Assembly: GCA_016209665.1 (NCBI GenBank)
Contig: JACQVT010000820.1
Location: forward strand, 1-7,630
Length of the DNA: 7,630 nucleotides
Direction of reading: 5' to 3'
From: Planctomycetota bacterium
Lineage (GTDB): Bacteria; Planctomycetota; Phycisphaerae; UBA1845; PWPN01
The notes beneath the pieces were generated by a model. The model was given only the letters and a program-made list of their open reading frames with translations. It did not search any database and had not been told where the DNA came from. Made by a program: the position numbers and the translations under genes. Of the stretch, positions 5,945 through 7,630 are shown one piece after another (the first letter of the stretch is position 1; each line of letters opens with the position of its first letter).

Positions 5945-5973
5945 TTGTCAGCCAGCCCCAGGCAATGTACCAT
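5945..5973 (+). promoter_or_regulatory. Candidate parB promoter
   Basis: TTGTCA (5945-5950) and TACCAT (5968-5973) are spaced by 17 bp and match the sigma-70 consensus at 5/6 and 4/6. Transcription would begin near 5980, about 50 nt before the ATG. The element starts 26 bp after parS, so ParB bound or spreading from parS could affect it. Confidence 0.33.
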
Positions 5974-6029
5974 GTCGCCTTGACGAGTAGTTGATGCCCC
6001 TCAGGACCTTTTTGGCCAAGGAGGTTGCC

Positions 6030-6962
6030 ATGTCCAAAGAAACCACCAAACGCTTGGGCCGTGGGCTGAGCGCCCTGATCTCCATCCCTGAACCGTCCCC
6101 TACAGCCCAACCTGACCCCCTCCGAGTCCCGGCAACACCCGATCCCGAGCATGCCCATCCGCCGACCACCGTGCGGGTGGACCAACTCCGGCCCAACCCG
6201 TACCAGCCGCGCCAGGACATGGATCCCTCGCAGTTGAAGGCCCTGGCCGAGTCGATTCGCTCGACCGGCCTGCTCCAGCCCATCGTCGTTCGGCCACATG
6301 GGGCCGGCGTCTTCGAGGTCATCGCCGGAGAACGCCGCTGGCGGGCCGCTCAGATGGCCGGTCTCGGCGAGGTGCCCGTGGTTATCCGCCAAGCCACCGA
6401 CGAGCAGATGCTTGAGTTGGCCCTGGTGGAGAACATCTTCCGCGAGAATCTCAACCCCATCGAGCGGGCCGCTGGATACCGCCAATACTGCAACACATTC
6501 GGCCTTTCGGCCGACGAAGTGGCCCAGCGGCTCGGTGAAGACCGCTCTACGGTCGCTAATTACTTGCGGCTGATGGACTTACCTTCGGACGTCAAAGAGT
6601 GGGTGGCACAAGGGAAGCTGTCTATGGGGCACGCCCGGTGCCTCCTGGCCATCAAGTCGTCCAGCGATCTCATCCACACCGCCAAGACGGCCATCGATCG
6701 GGACTTGTCCGTGCGGGCGCTGGAGCAACTGGTCCGCGACAAAGTGGAGGCCAGAGCCGCCGCGACCCGACCAGCGGGCGCAGCGGACTCCGCAAAGCGG
6801 CCGCAGATCCGCTCGCTGGAACAGGCCTTCGCGGTCGCCCTGGGCACCCGAGTGGAGATCCTCGAATCGCGCCGCAAGGGCACCGGCCGCATCGTGATCC
6901 ACTATGCCGGCCTGGACGACTTCGATCGCGTGACCCAGCGCCTGGGCGTTACGCCGGAGTAG
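6030..6962 (+). CDS. parB: Chromosome-partitioning protein ParB (CTPase clamp)
   Basis: This 310-residue protein is a full-length chromosomal ParB. In order: the N-terminal basic motif [11 protein letters not shown] (7-17), which stimulates ParA ATPase in studied homologues; a variable Pro-rich linker (about 20-45); the core beginning [15 protein letters not shown] (48-62); the CTP-binding motif [12 protein letters not shown] (100-111); [17 protein letters not shown] (134-150), the second nucleotide motif; a helix-turn-helix [20 protein letters not shown] (159-178) for parS recognition; and a C-terminal dimerisation domain (about 262-310). ATG at 6030 is fixed by AAGGAGG 5 nt upstream and by the conserved N-terminus; an in-frame ATG at 5994 adds non-family residues. 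It nucleates the segregation complex on DNA. A parS lies just upstream, but the usual partner parA is not adjacent on either side: the upstream neighbour is divergent and the downstream one is an oxidoreductase. Confidence 0.96.
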   Translation: MSKETTKRLGRGLSALISIPEPSPTAQPDPLRVPATPDPEHAHPPTTVRVDQLRPNPYQPRQDMDPSQLKALAESIRSTGLLQPIVVRPHGAGVFEVIAGERRWRAAQMAGLGEVPVVIRQATDEQMLELALVENIFRENLNPIERAAGYRQYCNTFGLSADEVAQRLGEDRSTVANYLRLMDLPSDVKEWVAQGKLSMGHARCLLAIKSSSDLIHTAKTAIDRDLSVRALEQLVRDKVEARAAATRPAGAADSAKRPQIRSLEQAFAVALGTRVEILESRRKGTGRIVIHYAGLDDFDRVTQRLGVTPE

Positions 6963-7053
6963 GCCCGCAGGGGTCTAGTAGAGGGTTTTAGAGGTATTGG
7001 GAGGCCCACAGCCCGGCTGCCGCCACCTTGCGTGACGAACAGGTAAGGATACG

Positions 7054-7124
7054 CTGATGGCGGTGCCGATATAGGAGCCACCGGGAGGCGGCCGCCAGTG
7101 TGCCCGCCGAGGCACCGCGATCGG
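7054..7124 (+). repeat. Long imperfect stem in the leader of the oxidoreductase gene
   Basis: GCGGTGCC (7060-7067) and GGCACCGC (7111-7118) are exact reverse complements. Beyond a single G/G mismatch the pairing continues with GAT (7056-7058) and ATC (7120-7122), and further with a wobble and a C-G pair. The 43-nt interior contains the palindrome GGCGGCCGCC (7087-7096). It ends about 30 nt before the ribosome site. The rest of the 204-bp gap between parB and this gene shows no convincing promoter or terminator. Confidence 0.35.
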
Positions 7125-7166
7125 AACGTCAATCCCAGGCAACGTCGGTTTCCCGGGAGGAACCAC

Positions 7167-7630
7167 ATGGTCGATGGTCGGACAAAGCATCGCGAAGCGC
7201 GAGCGACGGCAAAACGAACTCGCCGCGAGATCCTGCGGTGGGGGGGCACTTGGGCGGCGGGCCTCGCGGCCACGCCGTACATGCTGACGAGCCGCGCCTT
7301 GGGAGCGGAGAGCGCGCCTGCCGCGTCGGGGCGGCTGACGCTTGGGTTCATCGGCGTCGGGGGAATGGGCACGGGGCATCTCCACGCGTTCCGCGACTTC
7401 CCGGACGTGCAGATCGTGGCCGTAGCCGACGTGAACGAGGAGCGCCGCAAGGCCGCCATCGAGGGCGTGGGCAAAGACTGCCTCGCCTACAACGACTATC
7501 GGGAGTTGCTGGCCCGCAAGGACATCGACGCCGTCGTCATCGCCACGCCCGATCACTGGCACGCCCTGTGCGCCATCCAGGCCTGCCAGGCGGGCAAGGA
7601 CGTCTACTGCGAGAAACCGCTGTCGTACAC
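7167..7630 (+). CDS. Tat-exported Gfo/Idh/MocA-family oxidoreductase (3' end outside window)
   Basis: The first 154 residues of a Gfo/Idh/MocA NAD(P)-dependent oxidoreductase are present. ATG at 7167 follows GGGAGG by 6 nt. The N-terminus is a Tat signal: a basic n-region, the twin-arginine motif TRREILR (18-24, R19-R20), a hydrophobic segment to about 40, and an Ala-rich likely cleavage area. The Rossmann domain follows: LGFIGVGGMGTGHLHAF (59-75) with the dinucleotide-binding glycines, VAVADVN (84-90) with the acidic ribose-binding position, IATPDHWH (125-132), and YCEKPLS (147-153) with the family's conserved EKP Lys. Members oxidise or reduce sugars and inositols; the substrate cannot be told from this part. 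Tat-targeted members with this arrangement are abundant in planctomycetes. The Tat route implies export folded with cofactor. Confidence 0.93.
   Translation, partial: MVDGRTKHREARATAKRTRREILRWGGTWAAGLAATPYMLTSRALGAESAPAASGRLTLGFIGVGGMGTGHLHAFRDFPDVQIVAVADVNEERRKAAIEGVGKDCLAYNDYRELLARKDIDAVVIATPDHWHALCAIQACQAGKDVYCEKPLSY

Larger units (their letters stand above)
5473..6029. other. 557-bp non-coding region between lipoprotein gene and parB
   Basis: No gene is supported here. Frames that stay open across it give low-complexity peptides and change frame between repeat copies. From left to right it holds the lipoprotein promoter (5551-5579), overlapping AT-rich palindromes (5598-5614), a GC hairpin CCGCCC-TCTT-GGGCGG (5642-5657), a 10-bp repeat TCTTGCGTGG at 5705 and 5723, two exact copies of a 26-bp direct repeat (5783-5808 and 5845-5870), parS (5903-5918), and a candidate parB promoter (5945-5973). 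The density of short repeats and palindromes is far above that of the flanking genes. Confidence 0.6.

Noticed and set aside
5473..6029. Replication origin with DnaA boxes
   Set aside because: I found no TTATNCACA-type boxes in either orientation, so parS nearby is the only origin-related hint.
5604..6485. 293-residue minus-strand frame covering the parB upstream region
   Set aside because: Its first half is antisense to parB and its second half crosses parS and the 26-bp repeats. No ribosome site or family resemblance.

Overview
The window is GC-rich, gene-dense bacterial DNA with complete genes on both strands, cut at each end. It most resembles a planctomycete (Planctomycetota) chromosome. 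The evidence is a Tat-exported Gfo/Idh/MocA oxidoreductase at the right end, a DUF962/Mpo1-like protein with the conserved GHRIEGNDMGE stretch, an alkaline-phosphatase-superfamily 'sulfatase', and a lipoprotein with a disordered Pro/Gly/Arg linker. This assignment rests on family resemblance only; no rRNA or other phylogenetic marker is present.

Left part (1-3823): the tail of an unidentified + strand gene converges on a three-gene minus-strand block. Read in transcription order the block is a class I SAM methyltransferase, a KpsS/KpsC-like capsule-polysaccharide protein with an extra C-terminal Rossmann-like domain, and a cytoplasmic sulfatase-fold protein with Thr where true sulfatases have Cys. 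Gaps of 57 and 41 bp and shared strand suggest an operon, probably part of a larger locus for making and decorating a surface glycan.

Middle (3824-5472): a divergent control region with a perfect -10 hexamer inside a long inverted repeat precedes a small membrane protein of the Mpo1-like family (+). It converges on a minus-strand lipoprotein gene. An exact 18-bp palindrome fills the 45-bp gap between the two stop codons.

Centre-right (5473-6962): a 557-bp non-coding region separates the lipoprotein gene from parB. It holds a good promoter for the lipoprotein gene, overlapping AT-rich palindromes, GC hairpins, two exact copies of a 26-bp direct repeat, and a perfect parS site (TGTTCCACGTGGAACA) 111 bp before parB. 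ParB is full length, with the ParA-activating N-terminus, CTPase motifs and HTH, but no parA lies beside it. This is the clearest functional unit in the window: a centromere site next to the gene for its binding protein, with an unexplained repeat array nearby.

Right end (6963-7630): a 204-bp leader with an imperfect long stem, then the start of the Tat-targeted oxidoreductase, cut by the window edge.

The strongest leads are the parS/26-bp-repeat/orphan parB arrangement, the Thr-type sulfatase in a glycan operon, and the inverted repeat around the divergent promoter. I did not find a complete, clearly new multi-gene system.
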